64,000 bases of DNA from JANNSO01 sp964485395 (GTDB lineage: Bacteria; Spirochaetota; Spirochaetia; Treponematales; UBA12059), in NCBI GenBank assembly GCA_964485395.1, contig CAZAJF010000007.1, positions 1-64,000 on the forward strand. The letters are read 5' to 3'. Positions within the stretch are counted from its first letter, which is position 1; each line of letters begins with the position of its first letter. The translations under genes and the position numbers were made by a program. Under the pieces are notes generated by a model. It saw only the letters and a program-made list of their open reading frames with translations, was not told the origin of the DNA and searched no databases. Shown here piece by piece: positions 1 through 7,860 of the stretch.

Positions 1-3
1 AGC

Positions 4-57
4 GGGTTTTTGAGCTTGCACGACGCAAGCGATAAAAACCAAATCCCCCTCTCTCCG
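4..57 (+). repeat. tRNA-Ser-tail repeat, left copy
   Basis: About 54 bases, closely matched by 298-351. It starts with GGTTTTT and contains the inverted pair GCTTGC/GCAAGC followed by AAAAACC, so the first 40 bases can fold into a hairpin. It ends with the same 16 bases (42-57) that form the 3' end of the tRNA-Ser at 158-173. It may be the trailing repeat of another tRNA gene to the left of the window. Function unknown. Confidence 0.6.
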
Positions 58-87
58 CTAATTTAAAAAGGCTGATGTTTCCAGACT

Positions 88-173
88 GGAGAGATGTCCG
101 AGTGGTTTAAGGTCCACGCTTGGAAAGCGTGCGTGCCCACAAGGCACCGGGGGTTCGAATCCCCCTCTCTCCG
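88..173 (+). tRNA. tRNA-Ser (anticodon GGA)
   Basis: The acceptor arms GGAGAGA (88-94) and TCTCTCC (166-172) pair fully, with G173 as discriminator. The anticodon stem CACGC/GCGTG encloses the loop TTGGAAA, giving anticodon GGA, which reads UCC and UCU serine codons. A long variable arm (GTGCCC..GGCAC region, about 133-148) is typical of serine tRNAs, and the T loop is TTCGAAT. CCA is not encoded. The T arm and acceptor 3' strand recur in the flanking repeats. Confidence 0.97.
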
Positions 174-297
174 TTTTTCATGCTACCGTTTTACGGGAAC
201 CGGCTTCCGTTGTGTTTAACGTGGGGGATTCGAAACGATCCCTCGCCGACCAACGGGAGGAAAAGGCGCCACGAAGGCGCCGGCAGAGGGTGAGACG

Positions 298-355
298 GGT
301 TTTCTAGTGAGCACGACGCGAGCGATGAAAACCGAATCCCCCTCTCTCCGTTTTT
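298..355 (+). repeat. tRNA-Ser-tail repeat, right copy
   Basis: This copy matches the repeat at 4-57 through most of its length, including the GGTTTT start, the CACGACGC core and an AAAACC segment. It finishes with a duplicate of the tRNA-Ser 3' end plus the following T run: 333-355 equals 156-178 exactly over 23 bases. The 177-base period resembles a small element inserted at a tRNA 3' end with the target regenerated, but no integrase is present. A GGCGCC/GGCGCC hairpin with loop ACGAA lies inside the intervening segment at 265-281. Confidence 0.6.
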
Positions 356-366
356 GACTCGCGCGC

Positions 367-470
367 TTGTAGCCAGGCCCTATGCTAAGCTTCGCCGCCT
401 AATTCCGCCAGGCCCGGAAGGGAGCAACGGTAAGCGGAATGATCTTGTGTCATAGCAAGCCTGGCTACAA
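367..470 (+). ncRNA. ffs: Signal recognition particle RNA (4.5S type)
   Basis: The ends TTGTAGCCAGG (367 on) and CCTGGCTACAA (to 470) pair to close a long hairpin. The centre holds the conserved domain IV, with GCCAGGCCCGGAAGG at 408-422 followed by GAGCAACGG, the Ffh-binding tetraloop and internal loop region. Length is about 104 bases, the short bacterial form without an Alu domain. A T run at 480-487 follows and probably ends transcription. Placement directly upstream of dnaX-ybaB-recR matches the order known in other bacteria. Confidence 0.93.
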
Positions 471-529
471 ACGCTCGAGTTTTTTTATTTCAGCCCCGCA
501 TTAAAATACCGCTTCCCCCGGCTCCGATA

Positions 530-558
530 TTGCCTAGGCACCTTCTCCATGGTATTCT
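530..558 (+). promoter_or_regulatory. Predicted dnaX promoter (leaderless)
   Basis: TTGCCT at 530-535 and TATTCT at 553-558 are separated by 17 bases. The expected transcription start, seven bases after the -10, is 565-566, the first base of the dnaX ATG. No Shine-Dalgarno sequence precedes that ATG, consistent with a leaderless message. The -35 is a partial match only. Confidence 0.45.
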
Positions 559-565
559 CGATTCC

Positions 566-2332
566 ATGGCATACGAAATTACCGCGACACGCAAACGGCC
601 ACAGTCATTCGAGGATTTGGCGGGACAGGAATTCGTGTCCGCGACCTTGCGCGCATCGATAGCATCAGGCAGGATAGCGCACGCATATCTTTTCGCGGGT
701 CCGAGGGGATGCGGCAAAACCAGCACGGCGCGAATTCTCGCGAGGTCGCTGAATTGCGAAAGCGGCCCTACGGCGGAACCATGCGGCACCTGCGATTCCT
801 GTACTTCAATCGCCCGCGGGGCGGCCCTGGACGTCATAGAGATAGACGGTGCGTCCAACACTTCGGTTGAAAACATCAGGCAAATCAAGGACGAAGTTCT
901 CTTTCCGCCCAATTCGTCAAAATATAAAATCTACATAATCGACGAAGTGCACATGCTTTCCAACAGCGCGTTCAATGCCCTGCTCAAGACGATAGAAGAA
1001 CCGCCGCCGTATATTATATTCATGTTTGCCACTACCGAGCTGCACAAAGTCCCCGCAACCATAAAAAGCCGATGCCAACAATTCAACTTCAGGTTGATAC
1101 CGCTGGAAGTCATACAGAAATGCCTTGTTTCGGCGGCGGCGGATCTCTCGGTGAAGGCGGATCCCGAGGCGATCCTCTGGATAGCGCGGGAGGCAACCGG
1201 CTCGCTCCGAGACGCGTACACGCTGTTCGATCAGGTTGCGTCGTTCTCGGAAGGACACATTACCGCAGCAAAGATCCGGGACAAGCTGGGAATTGTCGGT
1301 ACCGAACGCATGGCATCGCTCATGGAACTGTGCGTGCAGGGAAACCGCGGCGCGGCCCTATCGATGCTAGACTCCATTCTGGATTCAGGGGTCTCCGTCG
1401 AGCAGTTTTCCACCGATGCCGTGGCTTACGTGAGGGCTCTCCTTTTGCTGTCATGCGGAATCGAGCGTGAAGGCCTTCTGGGAGCTCCGAGAAATTCCTT
1501 CCCGGCGACCATCACATCCATCATCGACGCTCCGCGGGTGGAACGCATGCTGGCCGGGCTTTTCGACCTGTACCGAAACATGCGCTACAGCATCAATCCT
1601 AGATTTGAGCTTGAACTGGCCGTAGCCCGACTCTGCGCTATCAAGGACTACGTACCTCCCGCCGAACTTTCCCGCACGATCAACGGCTTAAAAGCGGCCA
1701 TCGTCGGAGGCAAAGCCCCCGCTTCCGCCGCTGTAGGGAGCGGGTTCATGCAAGCCATGGCAGCGGGTCTTTCACCGCAGGCGGATCAGCAATCCGAACC
1801 CGCTGCGCTCCCACAAAAAAACAGTAACGCGGATTTCTTGGCCACGCCGCCTCAGGCAGCGGCGGAGCCTGCCGCGCAACGGCATCAGAAAGCCGAAATT
1901 GCCGCGGCAGACCCAGGCGATCCGCTCATCACCGACGAGATACTGGAACCCGTGCTCGATATGGATAAGCTCAAGCACAGCCTGGTTGCGGCGCTGAGCA
2001 AAAAGCTCGTTCTGTCATCAAGCTTGGAACGCTCGACCAAATGGACCATAAACGGGGATCGGCTGGAGATTTTGTGCGCCAACTCCTACGACGCAAACAC
2101 GGTTTTGACGGACGCCAATATCATTACCCGAAGGGCGACGGAACTGGCGGGCCGAACCTTGCGCATCGAGCCGCGAGCGCCTGAAAGCGTCCAGGCTCAG
2201 GCTCCCGCCCCCAAGTCGGATGACGACGACGACTCCGATGACGGAGACGATGGGCCAGCGGATCCGGTCGCCATCGTGGAAAAGGTCTTTCGGGGCAAAC
2301 GCATAACGGAAAAACCAGCTTTTAACGGTTAA
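566..2332 (+). CDS. dnaX: DNA polymerase III subunit gamma/tau
   Basis: Clamp-loader ATPase that loads the beta clamp and, as tau, links polymerase cores at the replication fork. The 588-residue product has a Walker A motif GPRGCGKTS at residues 45-53, zinc-binding cysteines at 64, 73, 76 and 79, the Walker B run YIIDEVHML, and a sensor region with TTELHKVPATIKSRC. The last third is low-complexity, with an acidic DDDDDSDDGDDG tail, as in tau. The start at 566 begins the conserved MAYEITATRKRP; an upstream in-frame TTG at 530 lies in the predicted promoter. A slippery heptamer at 1816-1822 probably gives a truncated gamma of about 420 residues. The gene is followed by ybaB and recR, a classic recombination/replication operon. 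Confidence 0.96.
   Translation: MAYEITATRKRPQSFEDLAGQEFVSATLRASIASGRIAHAYLFAGPRGCGKTSTARILARSLNCESGPTAEPCGTCDSCTSIARGAALDVIEIDGASNTSVENIRQIKDEVLFPPNSSKYKIYIIDEVHMLSNSAFNALLKTIEEPPPYIIFMFATTELHKVPATIKSRCQQFNFRLIPLEVIQKCLVSAAADLSVKADPEAILWIAREATGSLRDAYTLFDQVASFSEGHITAAKIRDKLGIVGTERMASLMELCVQGNRGAALSMLDSILDSGVSVEQFSTDAVAYVRALLLLSCGIEREGLLGAPRNSFPATITSIIDAPRVERMLAGLFDLYRNMRYSINPRFELELAVARLCAIKDYVPPAELSRTINGLKAAIVGGKAPASAAVGSGFMQAMAAGLSPQADQQSEPAALPQKNSNADFLATPPQAAAEPAAQRHQKAEIAAADPGDPLITDEILEPVLDMDKLKHSLVAALSKKLVLSSSLERSTKWTINGDRLEILCANSYDANTVLTDANIITRRATELAGRTLRIEPRAPESVQAQAPAPKSDDDDDSDDGDDGPADPVAIVEKVFRGKRITEKPAFNG
1816..1827 (+). promoter_or_regulatory. Candidate -1 programmed frameshift site in dnaX
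   Basis: The zero frame reads CAA AAA AAC AGT. The heptamer A AAA AAC at 1816-1822 is a canonical -1 slippery site. After a -1 shift the next codons are CAG and then TAA (1825-1827), so translation stops at once. The product would be about 420 residues, close to E. coli gamma (431), whereas the zero frame gives the full 588. A GC-rich stem (1845-1850 with 1859-1864) lies downstream, farther away than usual. No upstream Shine-Dalgarno-like stimulator is evident. Confidence 0.65.
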
Positions 2333-2405
2333 GGCGCGACGTTCAGCCTCGCTTCGAAAGGCGTAACCGTCGGGCATGCAACATGATTATATTATGGAGG
2401 ACAAC

Positions 2406-2735
2406 ATGGATTTAGGCGATATAATGAAGATGCTCAAGGACCCGCAGGCCTTGCAGCGCCAGGCTGCGGAGATGCAGTCCAAGGTGGCGTCCATTACCGC
2501 GAAGGGTACGGCCGGCGGCGGCATGGTCAGCGTCACGCTGAACGGCGCCATGGACTTGATTGCTATAGAAATATCACCTGAAGTCGTGATAGCGGAAGAG
2601 ACCGCGATTCTGCAGGACCTGATCCGCGCGGCCCATAACGACGCCTCGGAAAAGGTCAAGCAGGCGATGCAGGGCGAAGTCGCGCGCACGCTGGGCGCTG
2701 GGGGACTCCCCGGTTTCGGAATGCCCAGCGCATGA
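2406..2735 (+). CDS. ybaB: YbaB/EbfC nucleoid-associated protein
   Basis: Small DNA-binding protein of the YbaB/EbfC family, encoded between dnaX and recR as in many bacteria and thought to act in nucleoid organisation and recombination. The 109-residue product has the family pattern: an N-terminal helix with LKDPQALQRQAAEMQ, a central strand region with VSVTLNG, and a glycine-rich tail GAGGLPGFGMP. The start at 2406 is chosen because GGAGG at 2396-2400 is five bases upstream; in-frame starts at 2376 and 2394 have no such site. Its stop overlaps the recR start (ATGA). Confidence 0.93.
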   Translation: MDLGDIMKMLKDPQALQRQAAEMQSKVASITAKGTAGGGMVSVTLNGAMDLIAIEISPEVVIAEETAILQDLIRAAHNDASEKVKQAMQGEVARTLGAGGLPGFGMPSA

Positions 2736-3319
2736 AGGCCCTCGAGGATCTGGTAAACCTGCTTTCCCGGCTGCCGGGAATCGGCAAAAAAAGCGCCTCC
2801 CGCATGGCGTTCCACCTCCTCAAGGCGGACGATCAGTTCGCGGCACTGCTGGCCGAGAGAATCGCCGGCATCAAAAGCCGTATCAAGCTGTGCTCGAAAT
2901 GCGGCTCGTATACGGAGGAAGACCCCTGCCCCGTATGCTCTTCGCCTTCTAGAGACAGAACCATACTCTGCGTCGTGGAGCAGGCCCATGACGTAATGAG
3001 CATGGAAGCCTCCCGCGAGTTCAACGGGTTGTACCATGTGCTCGGCGGCCTTATCTCCCCGCTCGACGGAATAGGCCCTGAAACCTTGCGGCTGGACTGG
3101 CTTGTTTCGAGGGTTCGCGACCTGGGCGTGCGCGAGATCGTAATCGCCACGAATCCTACCGTGGAGGGCGACACCACCGCGCTCTATATAAAAAAGCTTC
3201 TCGAGGGATCGAGCGTTAAAATCAGCCGGCTGGCGACGGGGATTCCCGTAGGCGGCGACTTGGAATACGCGGATCGGCTCACCTTGGCCCGCTCGCTTCG
3301 CGGACGTACGATACTCTGA
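2732..3319 (+). CDS. recR: Recombination mediator RecR
   Basis: RecR works with RecF and RecO to load RecA at gapped DNA. The 195-residue protein has the usual length and order: a helix-hairpin-helix near the N-terminus (LSRLPGIGKKSASRMA), a four-cysteine zinc finger (residues 54, 57, 66, 69) and a Toprim domain starting at ILCVVEQAHDV with the later ATNPTVEGD segment. It overlaps ybaB by four bases, indicating translational coupling. Downstream, TCAAGCC/GGCTTGA can pair around 3322-3350 but no T run follows, so a terminator is not called. Confidence 0.96.
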   Translation: MKALEDLVNLLSRLPGIGKKSASRMAFHLLKADDQFAALLAERIAGIKSRIKLCSKCGSYTEEDPCPVCSSPSRDRTILCVVEQAHDVMSMEASREFNGLYHVLGGLISPLDGIGPETLRLDWLVSRVRDLGVREIVIATNPTVEGDTTALYIKKLLEGSSVKISRLATGIPVGGDLEYADRLTLARSLRGRTIL

Positions 3320-3408
3320 AATCAAGCCGTTTTGTTTTCTCAGGGCTTGAGATAGCCTAACCCGCCGATTTTTGCTATATTTGAGGAACAGCGCACAAGG
3401 AGAAGCCA

Positions 3409-4032
3409 ATGTCCATGCAAAACCAGAGATTCCGATTTGATGAAGAAGAAGAGGAAGAGGAAAAAGAAGATAAATCGGGCAAAGGCCAGGATATTCTTGC
3501 CGAACGCCTTTTAGAAACCCGTACGATAATTCTTTCAGGTCAAGTAAACAAGGAATTGGCTGAAAAAGTCGTACGCCAATTACTGCTGCTTGAATCGATG
3601 AATGATAATCCAATAAAGATAATGATCGATTCCCCCGGCGGCGACGTCGACGCGGGATACGCGATTTTTGACATGGCGCGCTTCGTAAAGCCGCAGGTCT
3701 GGATGATCGGCATGGGTCTCGTAGCCAGCGCCGGCGCCCTTATCCTGTTGGCCGCTCCCAAGGAACGACGCGTGGCGCTGCCTAATTCGCACTACCTGAT
3801 CCACCAGCCCCTTTCGGGTCTGCGCGGCGTGGCGACGGAAATTGAGATACACGCCCGCGAGCTTGAAAAAACCCGCGACAAGTTGAACCGCCTCATCGCC
3901 GAGGAAACCGGCCAGAAACTCGAACGTGTCGTCAAGGACACGGACCGGGATTATTGGATGAACGCCGAAGAAGCCGCAACCTACGGATTGGTTTCGAGAA
4001 TCGCGCGCACACGGGCCGAACTGGGTCTATGA
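3409..4032 (+). CDS. clpP: ATP-dependent Clp protease proteolytic subunit
   Basis: Serine protease subunit that forms the degradation chamber used with Clp ATPases in the cytoplasm. The 207-residue protein has Ser107 in GLVASAGAL, His132 in LIHQPLSG and Asp181 in DTDRDYWM, the ClpP triad by alignment with E. coli Ser97, His122 and Asp171. The N-terminus carries an unusual acidic run (EEEEEEEKED, residues 12-21) in place of the usual propeptide. Treponemes carry more than one ClpP, and this divergent copy may be the second type. A -10-like TATATT lies at 3377-3382, and AAGGAG precedes the ATG. The stop overlaps the purC start. Confidence 0.9.
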   Translation: MSMQNQRFRFDEEEEEEEKEDKSGKGQDILAERLLETRTIILSGQVNKELAEKVVRQLLLLESMNDNPIKIMIDSPGGDVDAGYAIFDMARFVKPQVWMIGMGLVASAGALILLAAPKERRVALPNSHYLIHQPLSGLRGVATEIEIHARELEKTRDKLNRLIAEETGQKLERVVKDTDRDYWMNAEEAATYGLVSRIARTRAELGL

Positions 4033-5024
4033 CAAGCCAAACGCTGTCGGCAGCCCTCGGATCCTGCTTTGAAGGTATCGATGCATCCGCTGTACCACCG
4101 GGAGCATCGCTATATAAAGGCAAAGTCCGCGACGTTGTAAGCAAGGGTGACCGGATAGCCCTTGTAGCCAGCGACAGGATATCCGCCTTTGACCGCGTAC
4201 TTTCCAGCGTCCCGTTTAAAGGGGAAGTGCTTTCCCGGATTTCCGCGTGGTGGTTCGAGAACACGTCCGACATCATACAGAATCACGTGCTCGGTCCGGC
4301 GGAGCTCGGCGGCCTTGATCCTTTGGCGCGCACCGGTCGCTGCGTCATCGGTAAAAAATGCGACATGCTTCCCATCGAAGTCGTGGTGCGCGGATACCTT
4401 ACCGGTTCCGCCTGGCGCGATTACCAAGCGGGAAACCCGATTTCGGGGATTCTCCTGCCTTCAGGCCTAAGCTATTGCGAAAAATTTCCCGTACCCCTAC
4501 TGACTCCATCCACCAAGGAATCCGAAGGTCACGACAAACCCGCCTCAGGCGAAGAACTGATTAAAAGCGGACTGGTCGGCCGGGATCTTTGGATGCTGGT
4601 GGAAAAAGCAGCCATAGCCGTTTTCAGGCGGGGCCAGGAACTGGCGGCCAGGCGAGGCCTCATCCTCGTCGACACGAAATACGAATTCGGCCTCCTCGAT
4701 GGCCGGCTCATCCTGGCGGACGAGATACATACGCCGGACTCCAGCCGCTACTGGCATGCGGATTCCTACATGACGCGATTCCAGGCCAACGAACACCAAC
4801 GGGAACTCGACAAGGAAACGTTCCGCCGCTGGCTGGTAGACCGGGGTTTTTCCGGCGAAGGCACGCCTCCCGCCATCGATGACGCGGTGCGCACCGAGAC
4901 CGCCCTGCGCTATATCGACGCGTACGAGCAGATACTCGGAAAAGAATTCACTCCCGTGTTCCAGAATCCGCAAGCGGCGTCGAAATGCTGCGCGTCTACT
5001 ATAATGGAAGCATTAAGCCCATAA
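4029..5024 (+). CDS. purC: SAICAR synthetase
   Basis: Phosphoribosylaminoimidazole-succinocarboxamide synthase condenses CAIR with aspartate using ATP in purine synthesis. Visible family motifs are YKGKVRDV with SDRISAFDRV near the N-terminus, CDMLPIEVVVRGYLTGSAW in the middle, and LVDTKYEFG followed by LADEIHTPDSSRYW. At 331 residues it belongs to the longer, yeast Ade1-like form. The start at 4029 overlaps the clpP stop (ATGA); no other pur gene is nearby, so the pairing with clpP looks like operon hitch-hiking rather than a pathway cluster. Confidence 0.95.
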   Translation: MTSQTLSAALGSCFEGIDASAVPPGASLYKGKVRDVVSKGDRIALVASDRISAFDRVLSSVPFKGEVLSRISAWWFENTSDIIQNHVLGPAELGGLDPLARTGRCVIGKKCDMLPIEVVVRGYLTGSAWRDYQAGNPISGILLPSGLSYCEKFPVPLLTPSTKESEGHDKPASGEELIKSGLVGRDLWMLVEKAAIAVFRRGQELAARRGLILVDTKYEFGLLDGRLILADEIHTPDSSRYWHADSYMTRFQANEHQRELDKETFRRWLVDRGFSGEGTPPAIDDAVRTETALRYIDAYEQILGKEFTPVFQNPQAASKCCASTIMEALSP

Positions 5025-5034
5025 AACCGCCTTT

Positions 5035-5059
5035 TCCTCCGGGGAAAGGCCCCGGAGGA
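5035..5059 (+). promoter_or_regulatory. Hairpin hiding the ribosome binding site
   Basis: TCCTCCGGGG (5035-5044) pairs perfectly with CCCCGGAGGA (5050-5059) around loop AAAGG. The 3' arm contains GGAGG (5054-5058), the Shine-Dalgarno sequence five bases before the ATG at 5064. A ribosome finishing purC (stop 5022-5024) would reach into the 5' arm, so the structure could couple translation of the two genes. Confidence 0.6.
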
Positions 5060-5063
5060 CGCC

Positions 5064-6119
5064 ATGCGCGAAAAAACCATCTCCTTGCTTTTTCTGGCTG
5101 CCCTGATAACCGCCCTTGCCGGATGCGCGGCGGCGGCGACCGCTCCCAAGACACTGACATTAATTTCGTATAACCTGATGACGCTGTTCGATCCGGTGGA
5201 CCAAGGCGGCGAATACGACGGCTGGCAGGTATCCAAGGGCGAATGGGACGAGACCCGCTACAAGGCTCGCCTGGCCAATACGGCGGCCGCCATCCTTGGG
5301 TTACAGCCTGGCGGCCCCGACATTCTCGTGACGGTGGAGGCGGAAAACCGTCGGGTACTGCAGGACCTGGCCGAGAAGCTCGGCGGCTACCTTGTTATAA
5401 TTGCTTCACCAGAGGAAAAAGCCCTTCTGTCATGCGGCGTACTTTCCCGCTATCCTCTCAGGCAGGCCAGGGCCCACCTGGCCACGCCTCCCTCGGACAT
5501 CGCGGATTCCATCCCCAGGTACATGCTGGAGGCGGAGCTGGACGTGGCCGGCAGGAGGCTCGTAATACTGGCGGCCCACTGGAAAAGCAAGCTGGGCGGC
5601 GCGGCGGAAACGGAAAAATCCAGGCGCTTCGCGGCGGACCTCGCCCGCAGGATCATGCTCGAGCGCCTTGCCGAGGATTCGTCCGTCGGAATAATCCTCG
5701 CGGGGGACCTCAACGAAAATCCGGATGAGTTCGAATTGGTCGACAGGGAGTACCCGACGGCGCTCATGCCGGCATCGATGGCGGCGGGTCCGGGCCTGTA
5801 CATAAGCGGCGATCCGGAGGATGCGCGGTCGGTCGACGGGGAACTCGTCCTGTTCAGCCCATGGGAACAGGCGGGAGGCTATAGCTATAAATACGCCGGC
5901 AAGGAGGAACGCATCGACCATATATTGCTGTCGCCAAACCTTCTGAACGGCACCTCCTTCCGGTTCGAGTCCTTCAGCGCCGAGCCTCCCGCATTCCTGG
6001 TGGATGAAAAGGGCCAGCCGATACGATGGAACCAAGCCGGTAATTCGGGCTATTCGGATCACTTGCCCCTGCGCCTGGTATTGGCCGTTGTCAAAAAAGA
6101 GCCTTCAATCAACCCATAG
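5064..6119 (+). CDS. Endonuclease/exonuclease/phosphatase-family lipoprotein
   Basis: Predicted lipoprotein: the N-terminus has a hydrophobic stretch ending in LAGC with Cys21 as the lipidation site. The rest (351 residues in all) matches the metal-dependent endonuclease/exonuclease/phosphatase fold: SYNLMTLFD (first metal region), VEAENR, AAHWKSK, AGDLNENP, ERIDHILLSP and finally SDHLPL with the catalytic Asp-His. Substrate cannot be told; relatives include DNases, phosphodiesterases and sphingomyelinases. Being exported, it could degrade external nucleic acid or phosphodiesters. It follows purC by 39 bases with a hairpin over its ribosome binding site. Its stop is 46 bases before the XPB start. 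Confidence 0.85.
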   Translation: MREKTISLLFLAALITALAGCAAAATAPKTLTLISYNLMTLFDPVDQGGEYDGWQVSKGEWDETRYKARLANTAAAILGLQPGGPDILVTVEAENRRVLQDLAEKLGGYLVIIASPEEKALLSCGVLSRYPLRQARAHLATPPSDIADSIPRYMLEAELDVAGRRLVILAAHWKSKLGGAAETEKSRRFAADLARRIMLERLAEDSSVGIILAGDLNENPDEFELVDREYPTALMPASMAAGPGLYISGDPEDARSVDGELVLFSPWEQAGGYSYKYAGKEERIDHILLSPNLLNGTSFRFESFSAEPPAFLVDEKGQPIRWNQAGNSGYSDHLPLRLVLAVVKKEPSINP

Positions 6120-6129
6120 AAGCTTTCTT

Positions 6130-6159
6130 TTGACAGTACCGCCCCTGACGTGGTACAAC
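6130..6159 (+). promoter_or_regulatory. Predicted XPB-gene promoter (leaderless)
   Basis: A perfect TTGACA at 6130-6135 and TACAAC at 6154-6159 are 18 bases apart. The expected start of transcription is 6166, which is the A of the chosen ATG. No Shine-Dalgarno sequence is visible before this ATG, supporting a leaderless message. Confidence 0.55.
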
Positions 6160-6165
6160 TATCAG

Positions 6166-7860
6166 ATGGTAGACAGCAAGCCACTCATCGCGCAAAGCGA
6201 CCAATCACTCCTTTTGGATGCACATGACCCGCAATTCGAGGACGCGCGCGCGGCTCTTTCCGCCTTTGCGACACTGGAAAAAAGTCCTGAACATTTTCAT
6301 TCGTACCGCCTCGATGCCCTGTCGCTCTGGAACGCGGCGAGCGCGGGCCTTTCTCCCGACGAAATAGTGGCGACCCTCTCAAGGTTTTCGCGCTACGAGC
6401 TTCCCCCTTCCCTCGCGCAATCCGTTCGCGCCACCATGAGCAGGTTCGGCAAAGTGATAATCAAGGATTCCGGCGAGGAAGGAACGCTTCAGCTCGTTTG
6501 CGAAGACCATTACGTGCGCGCCGAAATAGAAAATTCAAAAAAACTCTCTAAATACCTGTCCGTGCAGGGTGACTCGATTTTCATCGCCCTTACCGAACGC
6601 GGAACGGTAAAGCGGGAATTGATGAAGCTCGGCTGGCCGGCGATGGACATCGCGCCGCTCGTGGACGGAGACCCGTTCCCTTTTGCCCTGCGCCAGGAAC
6701 GGGCGAGCGCCGGGGGACACCATACGGCCTTCGGCCTCCGCGCCTATCAAACGGACGCTATCAAGGCATTCATCGGCAACAACCTTCCCGGCACCGGGTA
6801 CGGCGTCGTAGTCATGCCCTGCGGCGCGGGAAAAACGGTGGTAGGCATGGCCATCGCCGCGGCCATCGGGCGAAAGACCCTGATAATCACCACCAACGTG
6901 GCTGCCGTGCACCAGTGGATGGACGAGCTCCTGGACAAGACGACCCTGACCCAGGCCGACCTGGGGGAATACACGGGATCGGCCAAGCAGATCATGCCCA
7001 TAACGATAGCCACGTACCAGGTGCTTACCTGGCGTCCCGACAAAGAGTCCGACTTTCCCCACTTCGACATCTTCAGGAAGGAAAAGTGGGGGTTAATAAT
7101 TTATGACGAAGTGCATCTGCTCCCCGCGCCCGTATTCCGCGTCGTGGCCGAAATCCAGGCCATACGCAGGCTCGGCCTCACCGCCACGCTGATCCGCGAA
7201 GACGGCTTGCAGGAAGACGTGTTCAGCCTCATCGGCCCCAAGCGCTACGACGTTCCCTGGAAGGAGCTGGAGGCCAAGGGATTCATCGCTGAGGCGTTCT
7301 GCCGCGAGATCCGCGTTCCCATGCAAGATCACGACCGGATGCGCTATGTCTCCTGCGGGCTTCGCGAGCGTCATCGCATCGCCGCGGAAAACATCGTAAA
7401 GACGAAAGTAGTTCACGAGCTCCTGGACAACCATAGCGAAGATCTCGTCATGGTGATCGGTCAATTCATCGAGCAGCTGACGAAACTGGCAAAGGAGCTG
7501 AACGCGCCGCTGATAACGGGAGCCACGCCCAATTCGGAACGCGAGCGGATCTACTCGGATTTCCGCACGGGAAAAGTTCGGGTCATCGTGGTATCCAGAG
7601 TGGCGAATTTCGCCATAGACCTTCCCGACGCCTCGGTGGCGATACAGATCTCGGGAACGTTCGGCTCCAGGCAGGAGGAAGCCCAGCGGCTGGGAAGGGT
7701 ATTGCGCCCCAAGGAAAAAAATTCTTTTTTCTATTCGCTGGTTTCAAGGTATACTATAGAAGAGGAATACGCCGATAACCGCCGCCGATTCCTTACCGAG
7801 CAAGGCTACCGCTATACGATCGAAGCCTGGGAGGCCAGTGAATGGGAACCGACAAACTGA
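6166..7860 (+). CDS. XPB-type DNA repair helicase
   Basis: Superfamily 2 helicase of the bacterial XPB family, found in spirochaetes, mycobacteria and some others. The 564-residue product has an N-terminal damage-recognition-like region, then motif I PCGAGKT (218-224), DEVH (314-317), GLTAT (337-341), the XPB-specific RED motif at 344-346, and the motif VI run EEAQRLGRVLRPK. Family proteins unwind DNA 3'-5' and are linked to excision repair. The ATG at 6166 is chosen over the longer open frame because the upstream part lies inside the preceding gene and the promoter ends at 6159. It overlaps the next gene by 19 bases, so the two are probably made together. Confidence 0.92.
   Translation: MVDSKPLIAQSDQSLLLDAHDPQFEDARAALSAFATLEKSPEHFHSYRLDALSLWNAASAGLSPDEIVATLSRFSRYELPPSLAQSVRATMSRFGKVIIKDSGEEGTLQLVCEDHYVRAEIENSKKLSKYLSVQGDSIFIALTERGTVKRELMKLGWPAMDIAPLVDGDPFPFALRQERASAGGHHTAFGLRAYQTDAIKAFIGNNLPGTGYGVVVMPCGAGKTVVGMAIAAAIGRKTLIITTNVAAVHQWMDELLDKTTLTQADLGEYTGSAKQIMPITIATYQVLTWRPDKESDFPHFDIFRKEKWGLIIYDEVHLLPAPVFRVVAEIQAIRRLGLTATLIREDGLQEDVFSLIGPKRYDVPWKELEAKGFIAEAFCREIRVPMQDHDRMRYVSCGLRERHRIAAENIVKTKVVHELLDNHSEDLVMVIGQFIEQLTKLAKELNAPLITGATPNSERERIYSDFRTGKVRVIVVSRVANFAIDLPDASVAIQISGTFGSRQEEAQRLGRVLRPKEKNSFFYSLVSRYTIEEEYADNRRRFLTEQGYRYTIEAWEASEWEPTN

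Noticed and set aside
218..262. Second tRNA suggested by GGGGGATTCGAAACGATCCC
   Set aside because: Only a T-arm-like piece is present; no acceptor, D arm or anticodon arm can be built around it.
530..565. Upstream TTG start for dnaX
   Set aside because: It lies within the predicted promoter, has no ribosome binding site, and the conserved protein begins at the ATG at 566.
3322..3350. Terminator between recR and clpP
   Set aside because: TCAAGCC/GGCTTGA can pair across 15 bases, but no T run follows.
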